A DNA stretch of 64,000 nucleotides from Neorhizobium galegae. Lineage in GTDB: Bacteria > Pseudomonadota > Alphaproteobacteria > Rhizobiales > Rhizobiaceae. The notes under the pieces are model-generated. The model was not told the origin of the DNA. It saw only the letters and a list, made by a program, of their open reading frames with translations, and made no database searches. The stretch spans positions 1 to 64,000 of the forward strand of contig NZ_JAGIPH010000012.1 of the NCBI RefSeq assembly GCF_017877135.1, written 5' to 3'. How positions within the stretch are numbered: the stretch's first letter is position 1; the number at the start of each line of letters is the position of its first letter. The position numbers and the translations under genes are program-made. Below are positions 17,380-25,935 of the stretch, in pieces.

Positions 17380-18327
17380 ATGAGCAAGCCCGAACTTCTG
17401 CTGATCGGCCCATATCCCGAATGGGACATGGTCGAACTTGAGGCGCAGTTTATCGTGCACAAGCTTTACGAGGCCGCTGACAAGGATGAGTTTGTTCGCC
17501 AGCATGCCGACCGTATCCGGGCGATTGCCACGCGCGGTGAACTCGGAGCTTCGGCCGAGCTGATCGGTCAGCTGCCGAAGCTGGAGATCATCTCGATCTA
17601 CGGCGTCGGTTTCGATGCGGTCAATCTTAATGCGGCCCGGGCTCGAGGCATTCGCGTGACCAACACCCCTGACGTGCTGACAAATGACGCCGCCGACCTC
17701 GGCATTGCCATGATGCTGGTTCAGTCGCGCGGTATGATCGGCGCGGAGACCTGGGTGCGCGACGGCAGCTGGGCCTCAAAGGGCCTCTATCCGTTGAAGC
17801 GTCGCGTATGGGGCCGGAAGGCCGGCATTCTCGGCCTCGGCCGTATTGGTTACGAGGTGGCCAAGCGCCTCAAGGGTTTTGACATGGACATCGCCTATAG
17901 CGATGTTTCGGAGAAACCCTATGCCGAGGCAATGACCTATATTGCCGATCCGGTCGAGCTTGCCCGCCATGCGGATTTCCTCTTCGTAACGCTCGCCGCC
18001 TCTGCCGCCACGCGCCACATTGTCGGAAAGGCAGTGATTGATGCACTCGGCCCGGAGGGGATGCTGATCAACATCTCGCGGGCCTCCAACATTGATGAGG
18101 AGGCGCTGCTCGGCGCACTTGAAACAGGTTCACTCGGTTCCGCCGCACTTGACGTCTTCGAGGGGGAACCCAGGCTCAACCCGCGTTTCCTTGCGCTCGA
18201 CAACGTGCTGGTCCAGCCACACCACGCATCCGGCACGATCGAGACGCGCAAGGCGATGGGCAAACTGGTGCGCGACAATCTTTCGGCCCATTTTGCCGGC
18301 GCTACCCTGCCGACCCCCGTGCTCTGA
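17380..18327 (+). CDS. D-2-hydroxyacid dehydrogenase (GhrB-like)
   Basis: A 315-residue D-isomer-specific 2-hydroxyacid dehydrogenase. The NAD(P) loop GILGLGRIG, the catalytic Arg in NISRAS, the Glu in FEGEPRL and the His in QPHHASG are visible. The family includes glyoxylate/hydroxypyruvate and 2-ketogluconate reductases; the gluconate-pathway context favours 2-ketogluconate reduction. AAGGAGG just before ATG 17380 fixes the start. Confidence 0.85.
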   Translation: MSKPELLLIGPYPEWDMVELEAQFIVHKLYEAADKDEFVRQHADRIRAIATRGELGASAELIGQLPKLEIISIYGVGFDAVNLNAARARGIRVTNTPDVLTNDAADLGIAMMLVQSRGMIGAETWVRDGSWASKGLYPLKRRVWGRKAGILGLGRIGYEVAKRLKGFDMDIAYSDVSEKPYAEAMTYIADPVELARHADFLFVTLAASAATRHIVGKAVIDALGPEGMLINISRASNIDEEALLGALETGSLGSAALDVFEGEPRLNPRFLALDNVLVQPHHASGTIETRKAMGKLVRDNLSAHFAGATLPTPVL

Positions 18328-18338
18328 GGAAGAAAGTC

Positions 18339-19370
18339 ATGAAAGCCATCGTCATCCATGCCGCGAAGGATCTTCGCATCGAAGAGGGGACTGTCGAGGT
18401 GCTCGGGACCGGTCAGGTGGACGTCGCTATCGAGGCTGGTGGTATCTGCGGGTCTGACCTGCACTACTACAATCACGGGGGCTTCGGCACGGTGCGCATC
18501 CGCGAGCCGATGATCCTCGGCCATGAGGTCGCCGGCACCGTGAAAGCCATCGGGGCAGGGGTGTCTGGTCTCGCCATCGGAGACCGGGTTGCGGTGTCTC
18601 CGAGCAGGCCGTGCAGCACCTGCGAATACTGCCTTCAGGGGCAACAGAACCACTGCCTCGACATGCGGTTCTACGGTTCGGCCATGCCGATGCCGCACGT
18701 TCAGGGCGCCTTCCGCCAGCGATTGGTCGCCGAGCAGTGGCAGTGCCACAAAGTGGCGGATGGTATTTCCATACATGAGGCTGCGATGGCCGAGCCCTTT
18801 GCCGTGACCTTGCATGCCGTCAACCGTGCAGGCTCGCTCACCGGCAAACGGGTCCTGGTCTCAGGCTGCGGTCCGATCGGCGCATTGGCGATCATTGCCG
18901 CGCGCGCTCATGGTGCCCGCGAGATCGTGGCGACCGACGTGATGGATGCTGTGCTGCAGAAGGCTCTGGACGTGGGCGCCGACCGTGCGATCAACGTCGA
19001 AACCCACCCGGAACAGCTTAATGCCTATGCGGCAAACAAGGGCTATTTCGATGTGCAGTTTGAAGCATCAGGCAATGAGCGTGCCGTGCGATCCGGCCTG
19101 GAGGTCCTTCGTCCGCGGTCGACCCTCGTGCAGCTCGGCCTGGGCGGCGATGTCGCCATTCCGCAGAACATGGTGGTGGCCAAGGAAATCGAGATAAAGG
19201 GGACTTTCCGCTTTCACGAGGAATTCGGCCTGGCGGTAGACCTCATCAACAAGCGACGGTTGGATCTTGCACCGCTTCTGACTGGGACCTACCCGATTGA
19301 GGATGCCGCCGCAGCCTTCGAAATCGCCGGAGACCGAACACAGTCGATGAAGGTGCAGCTGGTGTTTTGA
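18339..19370 (+). CDS. idnD: L-idonate 5-dehydrogenase, zinc-dependent MDR
   Basis: 343 residues, medium-chain zinc dehydrogenase. The catalytic-zinc ligands are in GGICGSDLHYYNHGG and ILGHEVAG; the structural-zinc cysteines are in CSTCEYCLQGQQNHC. The nucleotide loop VSGCGPIGALA is present. IdnD oxidises L-idonate to 5-ketogluconate. With the IdnO-like SDR and gluconokinase in the same operon the route to 6-phosphogluconate is complete. The gene starts 11 bases after the previous stop and is the last gene of the operon. Confidence 0.85.
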   Translation: MKAIVIHAAKDLRIEEGTVEVLGTGQVDVAIEAGGICGSDLHYYNHGGFGTVRIREPMILGHEVAGTVKAIGAGVSGLAIGDRVAVSPSRPCSTCEYCLQGQQNHCLDMRFYGSAMPMPHVQGAFRQRLVAEQWQCHKVADGISIHEAAMAEPFAVTLHAVNRAGSLTGKRVLVSGCGPIGALAIIAARAHGAREIVATDVMDAVLQKALDVGADRAINVETHPEQLNAYAANKGYFDVQFEASGNERAVRSGLEVLRPRSTLVQLGLGGDVAIPQNMVVAKEIEIKGTFRFHEEFGLAVDLINKRRLDLAPLLTGTYPIEDAAAAFEIAGDRTQSMKVQLVF

Positions 19371-19477
19371 TTCCAACTTTCCTGCCAACCTTCAGCGATT
19401 TCAAAGATAGAGACATCGGAGGAAAAGTTTGAAGACGAGCTAATAGGGTTCGGTTCACCTGCATCGGCTGACGAATT

Positions 19478-19553
19478 TTAGGATCTGAACGCCCTTCATC
19501 TTGAGACACTGCAGCTTGAGAGGATTAAATTCTCAATGGTTTCCAGATCCTAA
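19478..19553. repeat. Nested inverted repeats
   Basis: TTAGGATCTG at 19478-19487 is the exact reverse complement of CAGATCCTAA at 19544-19553. Between them TTGAGA-N9-TCTCAA forms a second stem near 19516-19536. The structure may be a small palindromic repeat element or the end of a mobile element. There is no T-run, so a simple terminator is unlikely. Confidence 0.45.
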
Positions 19554-19647
19554 GCCTAAGCTTGCCGGTTAGAACCCCATGAAGAGCAAGATGCTGGCAA
19601 CACTATTTTGATGAGTAACTCGCGGCCCACACGCAATGACCTCTTTG

Positions 19648-19696
19648 CGCCGTCATCTCGGTCATGAACTTGATGATATCACGTTCCCAAAACCGG
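19648..19696 (+). repeat. Dispersed intergenic motif, copy A
   Basis: GCGCC followed within two bases by CATCTCGGTCA, then a 20-base variable spacer and a CCC-AAA-type end block. Copies B (32563-32612) and C (40331-40380) share the first block almost exactly and have the same spacing. The 3' block is weaker in this copy (8 of 12 positions against copy C). Confidence 0.4.
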
Positions 19697-19841
19697 ACCT
19701 AACTTCGAAAAAAAGCATCATATTTTCTGCGCGCCATCAAACAAACATCGGCATATGCGTTGGTTGCCGAGAAAATGCGACGTCAAAAACTTTAGAGCGC
19801 GTCAGCGCTTTCATCTGTGAAGCCTTCGCCTTTATTCAATC

Positions 19842-20918
19842 TCACGTTGCTCCGATTGGCAAACGGCGCCCAACCGCCCAGCGCCGGTAGTCGGCCGGCG
19901 TCATGCCGGTCAACTGGATAAAGGCGCGCCGAAACGCTGTCTCATCGCCATACCCGCACTGCTGCGCCACCTGTTTCACGCTCGCTCCTGGCGTTTCGAG
20001 GAGCACGCAGGCCATCTCGATCCTGACTCGCGTCATGAAGCCCTTTGGCGACTCGCTGGTAAGTTCCTTCAGCCGCCGGTGCAGTGTCCGCTCGCTGAGA
20101 TTCAGCGCGCTGGCGAGCGCTTCCGCCGTCATCCCCGGACTTGCATGACGGATGATCTCTTCCGCCTGCAGCAGCAAAGGGTCGGCTGCGTTGACGTAAC
20201 CGCGCGGCGCATAGATCATCTGCGGCATCGGCAGCGTGTCGGCGACCGATACATCAGCCGCGAGTTTGGCTGTCTCTGGCCCGGCAGTGCGCTTGATGAC
20301 GTGCAGCGCCAGGTCGATCCATGATAACGGACCCCCTGTGGTAATCACGCGATCCTGCTCCTCAACTGCCGTTCCCCACACCGGTCGCGCCTTTGGGAAA
20401 CGCCGCTTGAAAGCGTGATGCAGCCACCACGTCGTGGTGCAGCGTCGACCATCAAGAAGCCCGGCTTCGCCGACGATGAATGTTCCAGCGCAGGCCCCGC
20501 CGATGAGGGCGCCCTGCTTATGCCTGGTCAAAAGCCATTCCGCTGCCTTCTCGATCGAATCGGACAGCGGTGGAAGACGATCGGGCCCCAATGCCATACC
20601 GGCGACGAGCGCGATATCGCATGGACCGAGTTCGTCGAACGAACAGTCGACAGGAATACGGCGGCCTTGTGCGGCATGAGGCGGCACCCCGTCAGCGCTG
20701 ACGATCGTCGTCTTGAAATAATGCTGGGTCTCCGCGGGTAACCCTGCTGCTGTCCCCTCGGGCGGCGCCCGGAGTGCCTGGTTGGTGATCCAGAACAGAT
20801 CCGTCAATCCAGCAATCGCCGAAAGAAGGCTTCCCTCGACGGCGATCACCGCGACATTAACGGTGCGAGTTGGCATATCGATTGGCGAGTTTTGCATGAA
20901 GGATGTCCAGTTTGCCAT
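19842..20918 (-). CDS. GlxA-type AraC-family transcriptional regulator
   Basis: 358 residues: an N-terminal DJ-1/PfpI amidase-like domain (about 15-200, including GGACAGTFIVGEAGLL with the nucleophile-elbow cysteine) and a C-terminal double AraC HTH (about 240-345: LSERTLHRRLKELTSESPKG and CGYGDETAFRRAF). GlxA-like regulators sense small metabolites with the first domain. The gene is divergent from the hydrolase/azoreductase/YciI run, its likely target. The start is uncertain; ATGs at 20897 and 20876 are alternatives, and none has a clear ribosome site. Confidence 0.88.
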   Translation of the reverse strand: MANWTSFMQNSPIDMPTRTVNVAVIAVEGSLLSAIAGLTDLFWITNQALRAPPEGTAAGLPAETQHYFKTTIVSADGVPPHAAQGRRIPVDCSFDELGPCDIALVAGMALGPDRLPPLSDSIEKAAEWLLTRHKQGALIGGACAGTFIVGEAGLLDGRRCTTTWWLHHAFKRRFPKARPVWGTAVEEQDRVITTGGPLSWIDLALHVIKRTAGPETAKLAADVSVADTLPMPQMIYAPRGYVNAADPLLLQAEEIIRHASPGMTAEALASALNLSERTLHRRLKELTSESPKGFMTRVRIEMACVLLETPGASVKQVAQQCGYGDETAFRRAFIQLTGMTPADYRRWAVGRRLPIGAT

Positions 20919-20978
20919 CTGAAGGACGCGGCAGCGGAGAGGTATACTCGCCTCAACAATGCATCAAGGCGCTCACAG

Positions 20979-21812
20979 ATGAAAACATCAACGCATAAGA
21001 CCACCGGCCTCCCGCGGATAGCAGCAATTGCGATGACGTCGTCGGGTTTCACCGGCAGTATCCTCGCCTCGCTCGGCCTGGCATTTTCGCTGTCGACGAG
21101 CGAAGCCAAGACCGCCCCGGCAAGTCACGCCATCGGCACGATCGTGCTCGTCCACGGCGCCTTTGCCGATGGATCCAGTTGGGCGCCAGTCATCAAACGG
21201 CTTCAGGCCCGCGGCTATCGCGTCGCGGCCGTGCAGAACCCGCTGACCTCGCTCGCCGATGATGTCGCTGCGACCAATCGCGTATTGCGCCGCCAGACCG
21301 GCGATGTGCTGCTTGTGGGCCATTCCTGGGCGGGCGCTGTCATCACCGAGGCTGGCAACGCCGCAAACGTAAAAGGCCTCGTCTACCTCTCGGCCCTGGT
21401 GCCGGATAGTGGCGAGTCGGTCAGCGATCTTCTGAACCGCCTGAACGCGCCGATGGCAGGGCTTACTGCGGATGCGGACGGGCTGATCTGGCTGGATGAC
21501 GCGAAGGCGTATCGCAACGTCATGGCGGCTGATGTCTCAGAGGACAAGGCGGCTGAACTGGCGGCGCTCCAGCAGCCCATCGCAGCAGCGACCTTCGCCG
21601 GCAAAATCAGCCATGCCGCTTGGCATGATAAACCGAGTTGGTACCTGCAGACAGAGAACGATAACGCGCTTGGACCTCAGGTTCAGCTAGCCATCGCTCA
21701 CCAGATAGGCGCGAGCGTCACATCCCTATTCGCCAGCCACATGTCCCTCGTCTCCCATCCTGATGCGGTTGCCGATCTGATCGATCAGGCTGCTCGGGAG
21801 GCAGGACAATGA
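20979..21812 (+). CDS. Exported alpha/beta hydrolase
   Basis: 277 residues with an N-terminal export signal (hydrophobic stretch about 18-37 ending near STSEAKTA) and an alpha/beta hydrolase domain. VLVHGAFADGSSW is the oxyanion-hole segment, VGHSWAG the nucleophile elbow (Ser), and SHMSLVSHP the probable catalytic histidine region. It resembles the arylesterase-like group often found next to AraC and azoreductase genes. It overlaps the next reading frame by four bases only if that gene starts at 21809. Confidence 0.82.
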   Translation: MKTSTHKTTGLPRIAAIAMTSSGFTGSILASLGLAFSLSTSEAKTAPASHAIGTIVLVHGAFADGSSWAPVIKRLQARGYRVAAVQNPLTSLADDVAATNRVLRRQTGDVLLVGHSWAGAVITEAGNAANVKGLVYLSALVPDSGESVSDLLNRLNAPMAGLTADADGLIWLDDAKAYRNVMAADVSEDKAAELAALQQPIAAATFAGKISHAAWHDKPSWYLQTENDNALGPQVQLAIAHQIGASVTSLFASHMSLVSHPDAVADLIDQAAREAGQ

Positions 21813-21856
21813 GCCGCGGAACTGAGAACACATACGTCAACGATAGCGAGAAAGAC

Positions 21857-22474
21857 ATGAAGATCCTTCACATCGACTCCAGCATTCTGGGAGCCAGCTC
21901 CATCACACGAGATCTCACCGCGACGATCATCGACGCAATGCGTACCCGCAATGCAAACGTCGAAATTGAATATCTCGATCTTGTTGAAGATCCGATCAGC
22001 CATATGGACGGAGCAGTGGCCGCCGGCTTCCGTCCCAATGTTAAGACAGAATTCGATGCCGCGGCGCTTCACGAAAAGGAGATTTCGGATCGTCTGGTCG
22101 CGCAGTTCCTCGCCAGTGACGTGATCATCATCGGTGCGCCGATGTATAACTTCTCTGTCCCGACCCAACTGAAGGCCTGGCTGGACCGGATCGCTCAGCC
22201 CGGCAAGACCTTCAAATACACCGAGACCGGGCCGATCGGTCTTGCAGGTGGCAAGCGTGTGATCATCGCGTCTGCCCGGGGCGGCTTCTACCTCGAAGGT
22301 CCTTTGGCCCAGTTGGATTTTCAGGAAAGCTACCTGAAGGCTTTCCTCGGTTTCCTAGGCATTCAAGACGTTCGCTTTGTTCGCGCTGAAGGCTCATCGC
22401 GCGGGGAAGAAATCCGTCAGAAGGGCATCGCCTCTGCCAAAGCCGCCATCGCCTCCGCGCTCGCCTCTGCCTGA
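21857..22474 (+). CDS. azoR: FMN-dependent NADH:azo/quinone reductase
   Basis: A 205-residue flavodoxin-like-fold protein. MKILHIDSSILGASSITRDL is the canonical AzoR N terminus with the FMN phosphate loop. IIGAPMYNFSVPTQLKAWLD contributes to the FMN pocket, and SARGGFYLEG is typical. AzoR reduces quinones and azo compounds. ATG at 21857 preceded by GAGAAAG is preferred over 21809, which would add a 16-residue tail with no family support. Confidence 0.88.
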   Translation: MKILHIDSSILGASSITRDLTATIIDAMRTRNANVEIEYLDLVEDPISHMDGAVAAGFRPNVKTEFDAAALHEKEISDRLVAQFLASDVIIIGAPMYNFSVPTQLKAWLDRIAQPGKTFKYTETGPIGLAGGKRVIIASARGGFYLEGPLAQLDFQESYLKAFLGFLGIQDVRFVRAEGSSRGEEIRQKGIASAKAAIASALASA

Positions 22475-22495
22475 ACGATCCAAGGAACAAGCATC

Positions 22496-22804
22496 ATGCT
22501 GTACGCCATCAAGCTCACATACATCCGTCCCATCGAAGATATTCAAGCTCAGCTCGATCCGCACAAGGGCTGGCTCGCCCGTTACACCAAGGCGGGAACG
22601 ATCCTGTTTGCCGGTCCATTGGAGGGCGGAAAGGCAGGATTCATTCTGGCGTTCGCCGAGACGATCGCGACGATCGAAGCAATGATCGCCGAAGATCCAT
22701 TCGACTTGCTGAAGCTCGCGAGATTTGAGATCTCGGAATGCAATCCTGTGGTCCGGAATGAAGCTTTCTCGGCCCAATGGGCACCCGAGGCAAAGGCTTT
22801 CTAG
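22496..22804 (+). CDS. YciI-family protein
   Basis: 102 residues with a YCII (dimeric alpha+beta barrel) domain: KLTYIRPIEDIQAQLDPHKG, then GTILFAGPLEGGKAGFILAF, and the D in AEDPFDLLKLARFEI. Members have uncertain enzymatic roles; some are dehalogenase-like or muconolactone-isomerase-like. It begins 21 bases after azoR with AAGGAAC before the ATG, so it is probably in that operon. Confidence 0.85.
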   Translation: MLYAIKLTYIRPIEDIQAQLDPHKGWLARYTKAGTILFAGPLEGGKAGFILAFAETIATIEAMIAEDPFDLLKLARFEISECNPVVRNEAFSAQWAPEAKAF

Positions 22805-23224
22805 CATTGTTCCGCGGCAAAAGAACAGCTTCCTGGCCGGACGGTCAGGAGGCTTTTGAGCCCCTTTGCGCAAATCCGTTAAAGAGGGCAGTTCCCCTGC
22901 TATTCTGGATCTCGATTGGCTTCGATCAGCATCTTCGCGCTAACTTCAGCTTTTTCTCCTGTCTCTTGGGCCGTCAGATTGTCCTCTACACAACGAGGAA
23001 GGGGAAAAGGCAAGGGATGTCCGCTTCGCTGACTCCTACGATCCAGGCTTAACACGACAGCGACTTCGGGTTGTTGAGTTCTGGAGACCGTCATTTCGCT
23101 TACAGTGCCCTTGCGGAAAACAATTCCGCTTCTGCGCGCCCTTTCGCGCGGCTACCTAAGGTTTGATCGTTCCCTCCCAGCGAAAGTCGATCAGGGGCAT
23201 CATACTGCGCACCTTCGGGTGCCC
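22805..23224. other. Intergenic gap, no gene supported
   Basis: 420 bases between convergent ends of the YciI and TetR genes. Short open frames show no family features. A hairpin-forming segment, AGGGGCA...TGCCCCT (about 23192-23226), with an inner GCACC-TTC-GGGTGC, sits right at the TetR stop and may end that transcript. Confidence 0.35.
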
Positions 23225-23773
23225 CTAACCGACATTGGCGTCGATCCATGCGCGCGTCTGCTCAAGAACCTCGTTCGACAATTCAGGATCATCGATGGAC
23301 CTGGCTAGGATGACCGCTCCGACCATGGCCGCCCAGCTTCCGATCGCTGCACGGCGGGCGTCCGCTGAGCCCTGATCTGGAAGCGCATGCTCAATGCGTG
23401 CGATCTGGGTGCGCAGTCCCTCGGCCATGGCAGCTTTGGCTGCAGGCGTCTGGTGGCGAATGGCCGCGGCGAGTCCGGCAGTCGGGCATCCACTGCCGGG
23501 ATTGTCCCGGTGGCGGGGCGCCAAATAGGAGCGGACGAAGCCGCTGAACTCGCCGTCCCCAAAACTGTCGGCCGCAAGCGCATGCGCCAGCGTCTGCGCG
23601 ACGAGATCGTCTTTCGATGTGAAGTGGCCATAGAAGCCGCCATGGGTCATGCCGGCGGCCTTCATGACCTCAGCGACGCTGACCGCATCGAACCCCTTAT
23701 CCTTAAACAAGCGGCTTGCGACGTCCAGGATCCGGCGACGGTTCTCCGCCATCTGTTCTCGGCTGACTTTCAT
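23225..23773 (-). CDS. TetR-family transcriptional repressor
   Basis: 182 residues with an N-terminal TetR HTH (REQMAENRRRILDVASRLFK, then VAEVMKAAGMTHGGFYGHF) and a TetR_C ligand domain. The pattern GGFYGHFTSKDDL is typical of repressors of reductase or efflux genes. ATG at 23773 (MKVSREQ) is preferred; an upstream start at 23818 would place the frame inside the operator region. It is divergent from an oxidoreductase run and probably represses that run and itself. Confidence 0.9.
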   Translation of the reverse strand: MKVSREQMAENRRRILDVASRLFKDKGFDAVSVAEVMKAAGMTHGGFYGHFTSKDDLVAQTLAHALAADSFGDGEFSGFVRSYLAPRHRDNPGSGCPTAGLAAAIRHQTPAAKAAMAEGLRTQIARIEHALPDQGSADARRAAIGSWAAMVGAVILARSIDDPELSNEVLEQTRAWIDANVG

Positions 23774-23797
23774 TCTCAAAATTCTCCGCGCTGGCCA

Positions 23798-23854
23798 TTG
23801 ACATTTACATGATGACAATCATATTTAAATTCAATCATGATGATGATCATGAAT
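23798..23854. promoter_or_regulatory. Divergent promoter with probable TetR operators
   Basis: TTGACA at 23798 and an AT-rich -10-like block from 23821 are 17 bases apart and point to the SDR gene. ATGAT-N4-ATCAT at 23809-23822 and a 22-base near-palindrome at 23833-23854 (18 of 22 symmetric positions, core ATGATGATGATCAT) lie over and just after the promoter, the usual location of TetR operators. Confidence 0.6.
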
Positions 23855-23885
23855 ATAGGATCAACCTTAGAAAAGAGCAATCCAG

Positions 23886-24674
23886 ATGAGTCAGTTTCCT
23901 GCAGTCCTGATCACCGGCGCCTCCACGGGCATTGGCGCAACCTATGCCGATCGCTTTGCGCGTCGGGGCCATGATCTTGTGCTGGTCGCTCGAGACGTGG
24001 TGCGCATGGAGGCGCTTGCGAACCGTCTGCGCGAGGAAACCGGCGTCGCCATCGACATCCTCCCGGCCGATCTCACCAAGGCTGAGGATTTGGCCAAGGT
24101 CGAGGCCAGGCTGCGCGAGGATGTCCGCATCGGCATTCTCGTCAACAATGCCGGAACGGCGATCGGCAAAAGCTTTGTCGAGCAGAGCGTCGACGACATG
24201 ACCCGGCTTGTTGCGCTGAATGCCACCGCACTCGTCAGGCTTTCCAGCGCTATTGCGCCCCGTCTTGCCAATACAGGCGAAGGCGCGATCATCAACATCG
24301 GTTCGGTCGTTGGGCTTGCTCCGGAATTCGGCATGACCGTGTATGGCGCGACTAAGGCCTTTGTGCTGTTCCTGTCGCAGGGGCTTGCGCATGAACTCGG
24401 GCCCAAGGGCGTCTACATCCAGGCTGTCCTTCCTGCCACGACCCGCACCGAGATCTGGGATCACGTCGGAGCCGACGTGAACGCCATGAGCAATGTCATG
24501 GAAGTGGGCGATCTGGTCGATGCCGCTCTCGTCGGCTTCGACCGCCGCGAACCAGTGACCATCCCGCCGCTGCACGACGGCAGCCAGTGGGACGCGCTTG
24601 ATGGCGCGCGCAAGTCCATGCTCGGCAATCTCGTCAATGCACTTCCCGCTGAACGCTATCGCACAACTGCGTGA
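23886..24674 (+). CDS. Short-chain dehydrogenase/reductase (DltE-like)
   Basis: A 262-residue SDR with TGASTGIG, LVNNAGTA, INIGSVVGL and YGATK motifs. It belongs to the DltE-like SDR group that often sits next to TetR repressors and old yellow enzymes. Substrate unknown. It is the first gene of a TetR-controlled run with an OYE, another SDR and an MDR enzyme, suggesting detoxification of reactive carbonyls or enones. Confidence 0.88.
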   Translation: MSQFPAVLITGASTGIGATYADRFARRGHDLVLVARDVVRMEALANRLREETGVAIDILPADLTKAEDLAKVEARLREDVRIGILVNNAGTAIGKSFVEQSVDDMTRLVALNATALVRLSSAIAPRLANTGEGAIINIGSVVGLAPEFGMTVYGATKAFVLFLSQGLAHELGPKGVYIQAVLPATTRTEIWDHVGADVNAMSNVMEVGDLVDAALVGFDRREPVTIPPLHDGSQWDALDGARKSMLGNLVNALPAERYRTTA

Positions 24675-24728
24675 GCTTTCCGACATCGATGAAACCACGC
24701 CAATAAATAGAAGTTTCGCAGGTATATT

Positions 24729-25823
24729 ATGACCAAGACCAAGCTTTTCGAGCCCTACACTCTCGGCTCTGTCACTCTTTCCAACCGGGCCGTCATGGCG
24801 CCCCTCACGCGCAATCGCGCGGGTGCGGGCCTTGTCCCGAGCGAACTTGCTGCGGAATATTATGCCCAGCGCGCGAGCGCCGGACTTATCATCACCGAAG
24901 CCACACAGGTGTCTAGGCAGGCACAGGGCTACCAGGATACGCCAGGGCTCTACACACCGGAGCAAGTCGCAGGCTGGAAGAGGGTGACAGACGCGGTTCA
25001 TGCCAAGGGCGGACGGATATTCGTTCAGCTCTGGCATGTTGGTCGCATCAGCCATGTCGATCTACTTGGCGGTGATGCACCGGTCGCACCCTCAGCGATC
25101 CGTGCGGCAACCAAGACGTTTGTGAACAACGGTTTCGCTGATGTGTCCGAGCCGCGTGCCCTTGAGCTTGATGAGCTTCCGGGCATCGTCGACGACTTCC
25201 GCAAGGCTGCCGCCAATGCCATCAAAGCTGGTTTCGATGGTGTCGAGGTTCATGGCGCCAACGGCTATCTGCTCGAACAGTTTGCCAAGGATGGCGCCAA
25301 TATCCGCACGGACGCCTATGGCGGCTCTGTCGAAAATCGCGCCCGCCTGATGCTCGAAGTCACTGCTGCGGTGGCGCAGGAAATCGGGCCGGAGCGCACC
25401 GGTATCCGGATTTCGCCGGTCTCGCCTGCCAATGGAATTTCCAGCAGCGATCCCCAAACGCAGTACGACTATATCGTCGACCAGCTTGATGCGCTCGGAA
25501 TCGCCTATATCCATGTCGTCGAAGGTGCCACCGGCGGACCGCGCGATGTCGCTCCGTTTGATTATGGCTCGCTGCGCAAGCGGTTTAGCAAGACGTATAT
25601 CGCCAACAACGGCTATGATCTCAAACTCGCGACGTCGCATATAGCCGAGGGCAAGGCGGATCTCATCGCTTTCGGTCGTCCGTTCATCGCCAATCCCGAT
25701 CTGGTAGAACGTCTGCAACTCGGTGCATCTCTGAACCAGATTGATCCTGCCACGATCTATGGCGGCGGCGCTGCGGGTTATACCGACTATCCGCGCTTGA
25801 GCGAAACAACATCCGGCAATTGA
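24729..25823 (+). CDS. Old yellow enzyme family alkene reductase (NemA-like)
   Basis: A 364-residue FMN-dependent TIM barrel. NRAVMAPLTRNRA is the N-terminal family block, VEVHGANGYLLEQF holds the His and Asn that bind the substrate carbonyl, RTDAYGGSVENRAR follows, and AFGRPFIANPDLVERL closes the barrel. It reduces activated C=C bonds of enones, maleimides or nitro compounds with NAD(P)H. It lies 54 bases after the SDR in the same orientation. Confidence 0.93.
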   Translation: MTKTKLFEPYTLGSVTLSNRAVMAPLTRNRAGAGLVPSELAAEYYAQRASAGLIITEATQVSRQAQGYQDTPGLYTPEQVAGWKRVTDAVHAKGGRIFVQLWHVGRISHVDLLGGDAPVAPSAIRAATKTFVNNGFADVSEPRALELDELPGIVDDFRKAAANAIKAGFDGVEVHGANGYLLEQFAKDGANIRTDAYGGSVENRARLMLEVTAAVAQEIGPERTGIRISPVSPANGISSSDPQTQYDYIVDQLDALGIAYIHVVEGATGGPRDVAPFDYGSLRKRFSKTYIANNGYDLKLATSHIAEGKADLIAFGRPFIANPDLVERLQLGASLNQIDPATIYGGGAAGYTDYPRLSETTSGN

Positions 25824-25935
25824 GCCATCACGGGGCCGCGCCTCGGTGCGGCCCCATCATGCCGATCACCATCACTCCCTGACAATTCCCAAGGCTGCGC
25901 GGACGGATGTCGCAAGCCAAATCGAGAACACAGTT

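Larger units (their letters stand above)
19371..19841. other. Intergenic region with inverted repeats and a dispersed repeat copy
   Basis: A 471-base gene-poor gap. It holds nested inverted repeats at 19478-19553 and one copy of a dispersed intergenic motif at about 19648-19696, each listed separately. An 84-codon open frame at 19636 shows no recognisable protein features, and I do not call it. Confidence 0.4.

Noticed and set aside
19636..19890. 84-codon plus-strand frame in the gap before the AraC regulator
   Set aside because: No ribosome site, no family pattern, overlaps the regulator's end and a repeat copy.
22777..23052. 91-codon frame after the YciI gene
   Set aside because: Overlaps the YciI end, lacks a ribosome site and shows no family features.
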